This document shows, in pieces, positions 1 through 7,035 of a DNA stretch of 13,218 nt (position 1 is the stretch's first letter; each line of letters starts with the position of its first letter). Where the stretch lies: assembly GCA_023422555.1 (NCBI GenBank), contig JAFAGQ010000351.1, positions 1 through 13,218 on the forward strand, in the 5' to 3' direction. The stretch is from Pseudomonadota bacterium. GTDB lineage: Bacteria; Pseudomonadota; Gammaproteobacteria; Burkholderiales; Burkholderiaceae_B. A program made the position numbers and the translations under genes. The notes under the pieces were generated by a model. It ran no database searches, had not been told where the DNA came from, and saw only the letters and a list, made by a program, of their open reading frames with translations.

Positions 1-197
1 AGATAAGTATCAATAAATCGGCTGGGTTCACTCACGTCTGTTCCGCTCCGAAAGACAATTTGACATGCACGATGTTGGGCATGTTTTGCTACGCTGCGTC
101 ATTTTAGTGCCTGGTCAAAAAATAAAATCTGATTGACGGAAAACTAGTAGTAGTACTGAGTGACGCGCCATGCATCGTCCCTTTATTATGAACCTAA

Positions 198-215
198 TAT
201 ATGAATTTTCATATA
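198..215. promoter_or_regulatory. Perfect AT-rich palindrome, likely regulator site
   Basis: Eight-base arms TATATGAA (198-205) and TTCATATA (208-215) are exact reverse complements separated by two T bases. The site ends 6 bp upstream of the candidate -35 box at 222. A short AT-rich palindrome beside a catabolic-operon promoter is the usual form of a MarR- or GntR-class operator. MarR regulators are known for related auxin loci, but no regulator gene is in this window, so the assignment to a family is inference. Confidence 0.5.
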
Positions 216-221
216 AATTTC

Positions 222-250
222 TTGACGCGAAAATATTTTAAACCTAAACT
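222..250 (+). promoter_or_regulatory. Candidate sigma-70 promoter of the operon
   Basis: TTGACG at 222-227 matches five of six bases of the -35 consensus. After a 17-bp spacer, TAAACT at 245-250 matches four of six -10 bases. Transcription would begin near 256-258, giving a leader of about 75 nt before the ATG at 332. It is the best-spaced pair found by eye in the upstream region, and its position between two palindromes supports it. The -10 is imperfect, as expected for a regulated promoter. Confidence 0.45.
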
Positions 251-261
251 AAATTGACATT

Positions 262-292
262 GATGCAACCGTCACAGTGATCAGGTTGCATC
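262..292. promoter_or_regulatory. 9-bp inverted repeat, likely operator in the leader
   Basis: GATGCAACC (262-270) and GGTTGCATC (284-292) are perfect reverse complements with a 13-base spacer. The spacer itself contains the palindrome TCAC-A-GTGA (272-280), nearly concentric with the outer arms. The element lies just after the predicted transcription start and 39 bp before the start codon. That position suits a repressor road-block, and the arms could also form an RNA hairpin. The arm spacing of about two helical turns favours a dimeric DNA-binding protein. Confidence 0.5.
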
Positions 293-317
293 CGCTTTGA
301 ATAGTTTTCGCTCACGC

Positions 318-324
318 AAAGGAG
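318..324 (+). promoter_or_regulatory. Strong ribosome binding site of the first gene
   Basis: AAAGGAG sits seven bases before the ATG at 332 and fixes the start of the first gene. Confidence 0.75.
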
Positions 325-331
325 TCATTCC

Positions 332-2512
332 ATGGCAGAACGATCCTTCAAAAAAGAGGTTCAGTCGCTCCGGATAGGTGCGGGCGAAGAATTTCGCGGA
401 GAAGGTATTCTGGCGATCACGAAGGCTTTGCTGCAGTCTGGCGTGGGCTACGTTGCCGGTTATCAGGGGGCGCCTATTTCGCATCTCATGGACGTGCTGG
501 CCGATGCGGACGACATTCTGCGTGAACTGGGTGTGCATTTTGAATCCAGTGCCTCTGAAGCTACAGCAGCGGCGACTCTGGCTGCCTCTGTTATGTATCC
601 AATACGTGGGGCGGTGACCTGGAAGTCTACGGTAGGTACCAATGTGGCCTCTGATGCGCTGGCCAATCTTGCCTCGGGTGGTGTGACCGGTGGGGCATTG
701 GTGATTGTCGGCGAAGATTACGGCGAAGGTTCATCGATCATGCAGGAGCGCACTCACGCGTTTGCGATGAAATCACAAATGTGGATGCTGGATCCCAGAC
801 CCAACCTGTCCTGTATGGTTGATATGGTTGAAACGGGCTTTCGTTTGTCTGAAGCCAGCCATACGCCGGTGTTTTTTCAGGTTCGAATCCGTGGTTGTCA
901 CGTGCATGGCCGCTTCATTGCCAAAGATAATGTTCAGTCGCCATTCTCGCTGGCGCAGGCGATGGAAACGCCGCGTCGTGATGCAGGCCGTATTGTGCTG
1001 CCGCCTGCAGCCTATGAACATGAACAGGAAAAAATCCGTGACCGCTGGCCGGCAGCCGTGCAGTTCATCAAGGACAATCATGTCAATGAGTTCTTTGAAG
1101 GTACGCAAAAGGATATTGGCATCATCGTACAGGGCGGGCTGTACAACAACACCATACGCGCGCTGGGTTTACTGAATAAAGCCGATCATTTCGGAAACAG
1201 TGAAATACCGTTATACGTTTTGAATGCGGTATACCCGTTGATCGATGATGAGGTCGAGGCATTCTGCCGTGATAAAAAAGCGGTGATACTGATCGAAGAA
1301 GGTCAGCCCGACTATATCGAACAAAATATTCACAGTATCCTGCGCAAGGCCGGCATTGCCACACCGCTTTCGGGCAAGGATGTGCTACCGATGGCCGGAG
1401 AGTACACGGTTCAGACTGTTCGCGATGGTCTGAAAGCCTTTTTCGATAGGGTTAGCCCGCAGCACCAAAACGCGGTGCCCGAGACCGCCACCGCCACCAC
1501 CACCGCAGGCATGGTTGAAAAACCCATTGTGTTCAATGCCATCCGCAGGCAGAAGCTGGCTGACATTATTCCGGCGCGGCCAGCAGGACTATGTACGGGC
1601 TGTCCTGAAAGGCCGGTATTCTCAGCGCTGACACTGGCCCAGGAGAAACTGGGCGAACACCATATTTCATGTGACATAGGCTGTCATCTGTTTTCGATTC
1701 TGCCGCCTTTCAATCTGGGCGCGACAACCATGGGTTACGGTCTGGGCGCATCCAGCTCGTCTGCCTTCAATGTCAAGGCCGGCAAGCGATCCATTTCGAT
1801 TATGGGCGATGGCGGTTTCTGGCATAACGGGCTGACGTCCGGCGTCGGCAACGCGGTTTACAACAAGCACGATGGTGTCATTATCATCGTGGACAACTAC
1901 TATTCTTCGGCGACGGGTGGCCAGGATATTCTGTCATCCCGTGCCGACAACGATAACCGTTCGACCAACCATCCCATCGAGCAGGCGGTACGGGGCGTGG
2001 GTGTCAAATGGGTGAAGGTCATTGACCGGACCTATGACGTGCACAAAATGCGGGCGCTGATTGAAGACGCGCTCACCTGTACGGACGCGGGACCGAAAGT
2101 AATTATTGCGCAGTCCGAATGCATGCTGAATCGCCAGCGGCGTGAAAAGCCTGTATTCAAAGAGGATGTGAAAAAAGGTCGGCGACGGGTCAAACAGCAG
2201 TTTGGTGTGGATCAGGATATCTGTTCCGGCGATCACGCCTGTATCCGGCTGTCGGGCTGCCCGTCACTCACCCTAAAAGACAATGAAAATCCGCTGAAAG
2301 ACGATCCGGTCGCTCACGTGGATACCAGCTGCGTCGGCTGTGGGCACTGCGGTGAGATCGCGCATGAGGCGGTGCTGTGTCCATCGTTTTATCGGGCAGA
2401 CATCATTCACAATCCCGATAAAAAGGATCAGTTGCTGGGCAAATGGCGCGCAAAGCTGATGGGCCGCCTCAGAAAGCGATATGCGGCGCGCAACGAGGCA
2501 ATTACGATATGA
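332..2512 (+). CDS. Indolepyruvate ferredoxin oxidoreductase-type 2-ketoacid oxidoreductase, alpha (IorA-like) subunit
   Basis: This 726-residue protein is the thiamine-diphosphate subunit of a 2-ketoacid:ferredoxin oxidoreductase, which oxidatively decarboxylates an aryl 2-ketoacid to an acyl-CoA. Residues ~25-200 are the pyrimidine-binding domain, including a GYQGAP motif. A CTGCPERP motif lies at 421-428. The ThDP/Mg site is GDG at 492-494 with Asp521-Asn522 downstream. A C-terminal iron-sulfur domain has Cys631, 637 and 643, then Cys667, 670, 673 and 683. An Ala/Thr-rich linker (384-393) joins the middle and ThDP domains. The start has a strong AAAGGAG. The stop overlaps the next gene by ATGA, so alpha and beta are translationally coupled. 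Family membership is sure; the substrate is not. Indolepyruvate is the family default, but the operon context suggests isatinate (2-aminophenylglyoxylate). It is first in the operon. Confidence 0.9.
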   Translation: MAERSFKKEVQSLRIGAGEEFRGEGILAITKALLQSGVGYVAGYQGAPISHLMDVLADADDILRELGVHFESSASEATAAATLAASVMYPIRGAVTWKSTVGTNVASDALANLASGGVTGGALVIVGEDYGEGSSIMQERTHAFAMKSQMWMLDPRPNLSCMVDMVETGFRLSEASHTPVFFQVRIRGCHVHGRFIAKDNVQSPFSLAQAMETPRRDAGRIVLPPAAYEHEQEKIRDRWPAAVQFIKDNHVNEFFEGTQKDIGIIVQGGLYNNTIRALGLLNKADHFGNSEIPLYVLNAVYPLIDDEVEAFCRDKKAVILIEEGQPDYIEQNIHSILRKAGIATPLSGKDVLPMAGEYTVQTVRDGLKAFFDRVSPQHQNAVPETATATTTAGMVEKPIVFNAIRRQKLADIIPARPAGLCTGCPERPVFSALTLAQEKLGEHHISCDIGCHLFSILPPFNLGATTMGYGLGASSSSAFNVKAGKRSISIMGDGGFWHNGLTSGVGNAVYNKHDGVIIIVDNYYSSATGGQDILSSRADNDNRSTNHPIEQAVRGVGVKWVKVIDRTYDVHKMRALIEDALTCTDAGPKVIIAQSECMLNRQRREKPVFKEDVKKGRRRVKQQFGVDQDICSGDHACIRLSGCPSLTLKDNENPLKDDPVAHVDTSCVGCGHCGEIAHEAVLCPSFYRADIIHNPDKKDQLLGKWRAKLMGRLRKRYAARNEAITI

Positions 2513-4074
2513 ATACGGCAACTTCAGGCGCCGGTGCAGTGGAACCGGCAGAATCATTGAAGGCAGAACCTTTGAAGATTGCCATCCTGGCCATGGGCGG
2601 GCAGGGCGGAGGTGTACTGTCCGACTGGCTGGTGCATCTGGCAGAGCACGCCGGGTGGTATGCGCAGAGCACCTCGGTGCCAGGCGTAGCCCAGCGAACG
2701 GGCGCCACCATTTATTATGTGGAGCTTTTTCCACCGCCATGGACTCTGGACAGACCTCCGGTTCTGGCCCAGATGCCGACGCCGGGCGATGTGGATGTGG
2801 TCATTAGTGCCGAACTGATGGAAGCCGGTCGTGCCATTTTGCGTGGCATCGTCACGCCTGAGCGCACCACACTGATCACTTCTACACACCGCAGTTATGC
2901 CATCAGCGAAAAAACGCATCCGGGCAACGGTATTGTTGATAGTGAACAGGTGATGTCAGCTGGCAGGGATACTGCCCGGCAATTTTATGCTGCGGATCTG
3001 CAGCAGATTGCGGAACTGTCAGGCAGCGTGATCAGTGCCAGTCTTTTTGGGGCACTGTGTGGTTCGAATGCCTTGCCGTTTTCACGCGAGGCGTTTGAAG
3101 AGACCATTCGACAGGGCAAGGTGGGTGTTGCCGCGAGTCTTTCGGCCTTTGCGGCCGGGCACGACGCGATTCTGGATGCCCAAATGCAAAAACGCACGGA
3201 AACGGCCAACGCCCGGTTTCCTGCCGTGCCCGCCGTGGCAGCCTCACCGGAGGGTCAGATCCTGCTGGACAGACTGCGGGAGACGTTTCCGGAGCTGCTG
3301 CAGCCTGTGGTTCTGGCGGGTGTCAGGCAGTTGCTGGATTTTCAGGACAAGGACTATGCCTGTGACTATCTGAACCGCGTAGAGGCCATGCTGGCGCTTG
3401 ATCGTTCTGCAGGCGGCGAGGCCAAGGGCTGGACATTAAGCTGGGAGTTTGCCAGGTATCTGGCCACGGCGATGGCCTATGACGATGTCATCAAGGTGGC
3501 CGATCTGAAGATTCGCGATACGCGCATGCAACGAATCTCGCAGGAGGTCAGGCTGACCGGTGAGCAGATGCTGGATGTGGCTGATTATATGCATCCCCGA
3601 TTTGAAGAGGTCTGTGGCACGCTGCCCGAGCGTATGGGACGATGGCTGGAAAAGTCTGCGCTGCGCCGCTGGTCTGCCCCTTTCTTTCAGAAGGGTCGAC
3701 ATATCCGGAGCAGTCGTCTGAGCGGCTACGTGCTTCTGTATCTGCTGGCGTCGCGCAAGCAAAAGCGCAAGGCGACACTGCGGCACGCACAGGAAATGAG
3801 TTCGATTGATCGCTGGATTGAAAACACCAGGAAGGCGCTGAATACAGATTATGACTTCGCGGTGAGCGTTGCGCGCTCACGCCGTCTGGTCAAGGGTTAC
3901 AGCGATACTCATGAACGAAGCCAGGGGCGCTTTGGCCAGTTAATGATGGTGGCAGAGCAGCTGTGTGGCACGCCCGATGCGGCGGCCCGTTACGCCAGGC
4001 TTTACGACGCGGCTATCAATGATGTCAAGGGTGAGAAATTGCAGAGTGCCCTTGCTGAAATGCAGATCGCGTAG
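2509..4074 (+). CDS. Indolepyruvate ferredoxin oxidoreductase-type beta (IorB-like) subunit with C-terminal DUF6537-type extension
   Basis: This 521-residue partner of the upstream alpha subunit starts at the ATG of the ATGA overlap, ten bases after GAGG (2495-2498). An in-frame ATG at 2443 would add 22 residues translated from inside the alpha gene and is not chosen. Residues ~20-215 are the gamma-type domain of pyruvate/indolepyruvate oxidoreductases, with GGQGGG at 30-35 and the AQRTG motif at 61-65. The remaining ~300 residues are a largely helical extension. It resembles the DUF6537 region found on the long bacterial IorB proteins, which makes this about twice the length of archaeal IorB. 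It should form the catalytic heterodimer with the alpha subunit in the cytoplasm. No ferredoxin gene lies nearby. A 26-bp gap separates it from the reductase gene. Confidence 0.88.
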   Translation: MNTATSGAGAVEPAESLKAEPLKIAILAMGGQGGGVLSDWLVHLAEHAGWYAQSTSVPGVAQRTGATIYYVELFPPPWTLDRPPVLAQMPTPGDVDVVISAELMEAGRAILRGIVTPERTTLITSTHRSYAISEKTHPGNGIVDSEQVMSAGRDTARQFYAADLQQIAELSGSVISASLFGALCGSNALPFSREAFEETIRQGKVGVAASLSAFAAGHDAILDAQMQKRTETANARFPAVPAVAASPEGQILLDRLRETFPELLQPVVLAGVRQLLDFQDKDYACDYLNRVEAMLALDRSAGGEAKGWTLSWEFARYLATAMAYDDVIKVADLKIRDTRMQRISQEVRLTGEQMLDVADYMHPRFEEVCGTLPERMGRWLEKSALRRWSAPFFQKGRHIRSSRLSGYVLLYLLASRKQKRKATLRHAQEMSSIDRWIENTRKALNTDYDFAVSVARSRRLVKGYSDTHERSQGRFGQLMMVAEQLCGTPDAAARYARLYDAAINDVKGEKLQSALAEMQIA

Positions 4075-4083
4075 CGCCGACAC

Positions 4084-4090
4084 AAAGGAG
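4084..4090 (+). promoter_or_regulatory. Ribosome binding site deciding a GTG start
   Basis: AAAGGAG lies ten bases before the GTG at 4101 and is the reason that codon is taken as the reductase start. Confidence 0.65.
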
Positions 4091-4100
4091 ACCAGGAATC

Positions 4101-5108
4101 GTGGAATTGTTGCAGTTACGTGTGAAGGAAACGCAGGATCTGACAGAGCATATCCGCATGATCGTGCTGACCCACGTGGACGGCAAAGCGTTGCCGGCTG
4201 CGGCTCCGGGTGCCCATATCCGGGTGCATACGGGCGAAGCTGGCAGTGATCTGTCAGCCACGCCGGTCAGTGATCAGCGCAACACACGTGCGTATTCCTT
4301 GTTGATGATTGGTGATGACGGTGCAGATCAGGGTGAAGTCTTTCAGTATGAGATTGCTGTCAAGCGTGAAGATAACGGCAAAGGGGGATCCCGATTCATG
4401 CACTCGCTCAAGGCGGGTGACCTGATTTGCTGCGAATTGCCCCGCAACGATTTCATGCTGGATGCGGCAGACAGTGCTGTCCCCGTTCTGCTCGCCGGGG
4501 GAATTGGGATTACGCCGCTTTTTGCCATGGCCGGCGCGCTTGGCCGCGAAGGAAGAGCATTTCATCTGCATTATGCCGGACGTGATAGATCACAAATGGC
4601 ATTGCTGCGTGAGCTTGAAGCCCTGGCAGGCGAAGGCCTGATGGTTCATCTTGATCAGGAAGAGTCGAAGCTGGATATCGATGCGATTCTGCAGAGTATG
4701 CAACCCGAACAGCATTTGTATATTTGCGGTCCGGCGGGTCTTCTTGATGCGGTACTGGCATGCGCAAAGCAGCGCAGTTTCCCATCGCAGCAGCTGCATT
4801 TTGAACTGTTCAATAACCCGTCCGCTACGGATGATAATGCCGGCAGCTTTGAAGTGCGGCTGGCGCAATCAGGCAAAACGTTTGTGATTCCTCCGGACAA
4901 AAGCATTCTGGAGGTATTGCAGGAGGAAGGAGAGGATCCGCTTTGTGACTGCTGCCGCGGCGAATGTGGCGTCTGCCAGGTGGACGTGCTCGAAGGAGAG
5001 CCCGATCATCGGGATTATGTGTTGTCAGACTCAGAAAAAGCGTCAGGCAAGGTCATGCAGATTTGTGTATCACGTTCGAAATCACCCCTGCTGGTGCTGG
5101 ATCTGTAA
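4101..5108 (+). CDS. Phthalate dioxygenase reductase-family oxygenase reductase (FMN/NADH/[2Fe-2S])
   Basis: This 335-residue electron-transfer protein passes electrons from NAD(P)H through flavin and a plant-type [2Fe-2S] cluster to an oxygenase. The domain order is flavin, nucleotide, ferredoxin, as in phthalate dioxygenase reductase and VanB. The RxYS flavin motif is Arg63-Ala-Tyr65-Ser66. The nucleotide domain has GGIGITP at 133-139 and YICGPAG at 207-213. The C-terminal cluster ligands are Cys284, Cys289, Cys292 and Cys322 (C-x4-C-x2-C-x29-C). The start is GTG with a good AAAGGAG. Its obvious partner is the Rieske oxygenase encoded just downstream. Its position next to the ketoacid oxidoreductase genes also raises the possibility that it exchanges electrons with that enzyme (inference). 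Confidence 0.9.
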   Translation: MELLQLRVKETQDLTEHIRMIVLTHVDGKALPAAAPGAHIRVHTGEAGSDLSATPVSDQRNTRAYSLLMIGDDGADQGEVFQYEIAVKREDNGKGGSRFMHSLKAGDLICCELPRNDFMLDAADSAVPVLLAGGIGITPLFAMAGALGREGRAFHLHYAGRDRSQMALLRELEALAGEGLMVHLDQEESKLDIDAILQSMQPEQHLYICGPAGLLDAVLACAKQRSFPSQQLHFELFNNPSATDDNAGSFEVRLAQSGKTFVIPPDKSILEVLQEEGEDPLCDCCRGECGVCQVDVLEGEPDHRDYVLSDSEKASGKVMQICVSRSKSPLLVLDL

Positions 5109-5197
5109 TGAACAGGCAGACGAAACGTGATGAGAACATGCAGCAAGCGCGCAAGCGCATAGAGAACGAAAACGTATCTGATGGAGCGAAACAATGA
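5108..5197 (+). CDS. 29-codon linker ORF between reductase and oxygenase genes
   Basis: The ATG at 5108 overlaps the reductase stop (TAATG), and the ORF's TGA at 5195-5197 overlaps the oxygenase ATG at 5194 (ATGA). The predicted 29-residue peptide is highly charged (Arg, Lys, Glu, Asp, Asn, Gln) with no hydrophobic core. I recognise no family. It fills exactly the only sizeable gap inside the early operon, so ribosomes ending the reductase could re-initiate here and be delivered to the oxygenase start. It has no clear Shine-Dalgarno of its own. It may be a coupling leader peptide rather than a functional protein, or simply chance. Confidence 0.3.
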   Translation: MNRQTKRDENMQQARKRIENENVSDGAKQ

Positions 5198-6546
5198 GAT
5201 CAGCCAGACGATCCGCAAGCCAGTACAAGACGAACCCGGATGCCCTCAAATCGCTGGTTCGGGAACGCGAAGTTCATCGGGATCTGTACATCGACGAGGA
5301 TGTATTCGATCTTGAAATGGAATACCTGTTCGCCTCGACCTGGGTTTTTGTGGGGCATGAGAGCCAGATCCCCAACGTGGGCGATTTCTATACGACCACC
5401 GTTGGTGATGAGCCTGTTGTGATGGTGCGTCATACCGATAAGACTATCAAGGTGCTTTATAACCGCTGTCCTCACCGTGGCGTGAAGGTCGCCGGCGAGG
5501 TTTGTGGCAATACTGGCAAATTCTTTCGCTGTCCGTACCATGCGTGGACCTTTAAGACAGACGGAAAAATACTGGCCATCCCGCTCAAAAGCGGCTACGA
5601 GAACGCAGACCTGGATTCCTGCGACGCTGCCAAAGGCATGGTTGCGATCAAAAATGTGCACGATTACCGTGGCTTCGTCTTCTGCCGGTTGAATGATGAA
5701 GGCGTTGATTTCAAAACGTTTTTTGGTGACTCGCTATCCACCATCGATAATATGATTGACCGTTCGCCGGAAGGCAGGCTCGTGGTCGATGGCGGCATTT
5801 TTCGCTATGTTCACAAGTGCAATTGGAAAATGCTTGTGGATAATCAGACCGACACCTGCCATCCGATGGTGGCGCATGAGTCTTCTGCGGGGACCGCCGT
5901 CAACGTATGGAAAGAGGCGCCCGAAGGCACGCCCAAGCCCATGGCCGTCGAGCTGTTTGCGCCGTTCATGTCTTCGTATGAGTTCTTCGACAAAATGGGT
6001 ATTCGCGTCTGGGATAACGGACATGGTCATACCGGTGTCAGCGATTCCATTCACGCCGCCTACTCGGATGTTCCCGGCTACTGGGACGCGATGAAGCAGG
6101 CCTATGGAGAAACGCGCGCCGCTCAGATTCTGGGAGATGTGCGCCATAACACCGTTTATTTCCCGAATATTCTGGTGAAAGGGCCTATTCAGACTTTGCG
6201 ACTGTTCAAGCCGCTTTCGGCGGGAAGCACGATGGTTGAATCCTGGACGTTCAGGCTGGCAGGTGCTCCCGATCTGCTGTTTGAGCGCAGCCTGATGTAC
6301 AACCGGCTGATCAATGCACCGACCTCGGTGGTGGGGCATGATGATCTGGAAATGTACGAGCGCTCCCAGGAAGTGCTGCATGCGCGCAGTCATGAATGGG
6401 TCAATTTCGCCCGTCTTTATGACGCTTCCGAAAAGGATCAGTCCAACATTGTCACACAGGGTACCAGCGAGTGGCAGATGCGCAATCAGTATCGCGCCTG
6501 GCTGCGTTTCATGCAACCGATTCAGAAGAGTGAGGTCAGCGCATGA
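5194..6546 (+). CDS. Rieske non-heme iron aromatic ring-hydroxylating dioxygenase, alpha (large) subunit
   Basis: This is the 450-residue catalytic subunit of a ring-hydroxylating oxygenase. The Rieske [2Fe-2S] ligands are Cys92-x-His94 and Cys113-x2-His116. The mononuclear iron site follows: in the N-W-K...D-x2-H-x4-H segment (210-228), His223 and His228 are the likely iron ligands and Asp220 the electron-bridging residue. Asp383 or Asp384, in an HDDLEMYE stretch, is the likely carboxylate ligand. Length and architecture fit the alpha3-beta3 dioxygenase class. GGAG at 5183-5186 precedes the start. Its stop overlaps the beta gene (ATGA). Context with an indole-type pathway suggests C2/C3 dihydroxylation of indole-3-acetate, comparable with IadD of auxin-degrading bacteria as I recall it. 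The family is certain; the substrate is inferred. Confidence 0.92.
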   Translation: MRSARRSASQYKTNPDALKSLVREREVHRDLYIDEDVFDLEMEYLFASTWVFVGHESQIPNVGDFYTTTVGDEPVVMVRHTDKTIKVLYNRCPHRGVKVAGEVCGNTGKFFRCPYHAWTFKTDGKILAIPLKSGYENADLDSCDAAKGMVAIKNVHDYRGFVFCRLNDEGVDFKTFFGDSLSTIDNMIDRSPEGRLVVDGGIFRYVHKCNWKMLVDNQTDTCHPMVAHESSAGTAVNVWKEAPEGTPKPMAVELFAPFMSSYEFFDKMGIRVWDNGHGHTGVSDSIHAAYSDVPGYWDAMKQAYGETRAAQILGDVRHNTVYFPNILVKGPIQTLRLFKPLSAGSTMVESWTFRLAGAPDLLFERSLMYNRLINAPTSVVGHDDLEMYERSQEVLHARSHEWVNFARLYDASEKDQSNIVTQGTSEWQMRNQYRAWLRFMQPIQKSEVSA

Positions 6547-7028
6547 ACGATCAGGATATTTTTGATTTCATTTATCATGAAGCCCGATTAATTGATTCGC
6601 TTGCACTGGAAGCGTGGGTTGATCTTTTTACCGACGATGGCTATTACTGGATGCCGCTGAAACGAGATCAGACCGATGCACGCCTGCATGCCTCGCTGAT
6701 GTACGAAGACAAACTGCTGCTGAAGGTCAGAGCCGAACGTTTCACGGGGAAACGCACGTTCTCCCAGCAGCCTGTCAGCTATTGCCACCATCTGCTGCAG
6801 CGGCCGCATATGAAGGTCGATGACCCTGCGCACGATCCCGAACGCGGCGTTTTTGTGGTGCATACGGCGTTTCATTATGTTGAAACCAGACAGGACGAAC
6901 AGAAATTGTATGCGGGCTGGACAACGCATACGCTGGTGAGAGACAACGACCGCTTGCGCATACGCCTCAAGCGGGTGGATCTGGTCAATCCCGATGCCGC
7001 TTTCGGCAGCATTCAGCTTTTCATGTGA
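6543..7028 (+). CDS. Ring-hydroxylating dioxygenase beta (small) subunit
   Basis: This 161-residue SnoaL/NTF2-fold protein begins inside the stop codon of the alpha-subunit gene. The N-terminal helix leading into a WVDLFTDDGYYWMP-type stretch (~24-37) is the usual opening of small subunits of benzoate/biphenyl-type dioxygenases. These subunits lack cofactors and hold the alpha3-beta3 hexamer together, with some effect on substrate choice. A VxRDNDRLRIRLKRVDLVN stretch near the C-terminus is also typical. Length is normal for the family. It ends 7 bp before the GTG of the ligase gene. The tight coupling with the large subunit makes the pairing secure. Confidence 0.9.
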   Translation: MNDQDIFDFIYHEARLIDSLALEAWVDLFTDDGYYWMPLKRDQTDARLHASLMYEDKLLLKVRAERFTGKRTFSQQPVSYCHHLLQRPHMKVDDPAHDPERGVFVVHTAFHYVETRQDEQKLYAGWTTHTLVRDNDRLRIRLKRVDLVNPDAAFGSIQLFM

Positions 7029-7035
7029 GGGCGCC

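Larger units (their letters stand above)
1..331. other. Upstream intergenic control region
   Basis: No convincing gene is seen here on either strand. Bases 1-180 have mixed composition; 181-260 are strongly AT-rich and carry a candidate promoter and an 18-bp palindrome. A second inverted repeat lies between that promoter and the first start codon. A 6-bp inverted repeat (63-68 with 79-84) followed by a short T run is too weak to call a terminator. The region is long compared with the near-zero gaps inside the operon, which fits a single regulated promoter for everything downstream. Whatever lies to the left is outside the window. Confidence 0.7.

Noticed and set aside
63..87. Inverted repeat 63-68/79-84 plus short T run as a terminator
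   Set aside because: The stem is only six pairs with a ten-base loop and four T bases, and no upstream gene end is visible.
104..175. Minus-strand 23-codon ORF with an AAAGGG-like site ahead of its ATG
   Set aside because: It is too short, has no recognisable sequence, and is expected by chance in AT-rich non-coding DNA.
254..259. Perfect TTGACA as an alternative -35 box
   Set aside because: No acceptable -10 hexamer is found 16-18 bp downstream; the pair at 222/245 is better spaced.
2443..2508. In-frame upstream ATG extending the IorB-like protein by 22 residues
   Set aside because: The extension lies wholly inside the alpha-subunit gene, has no family character, and the ATGA start at 2509 has a GAGG at good distance.
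5734..6516. Minus-strand ORF of 260 codons opposite the Rieske alpha gene
   Set aside because: It is antisense to a confirmed oxygenase gene, with no recognisable motif and no sensible start context.
6994..7035. Upstream ATG extending the CoA ligase by 14 residues
   Set aside because: It overlaps the beta-subunit coding region. The GTG at 7036 has a TGAGGG just before it and gives a normal ligase N-terminus.
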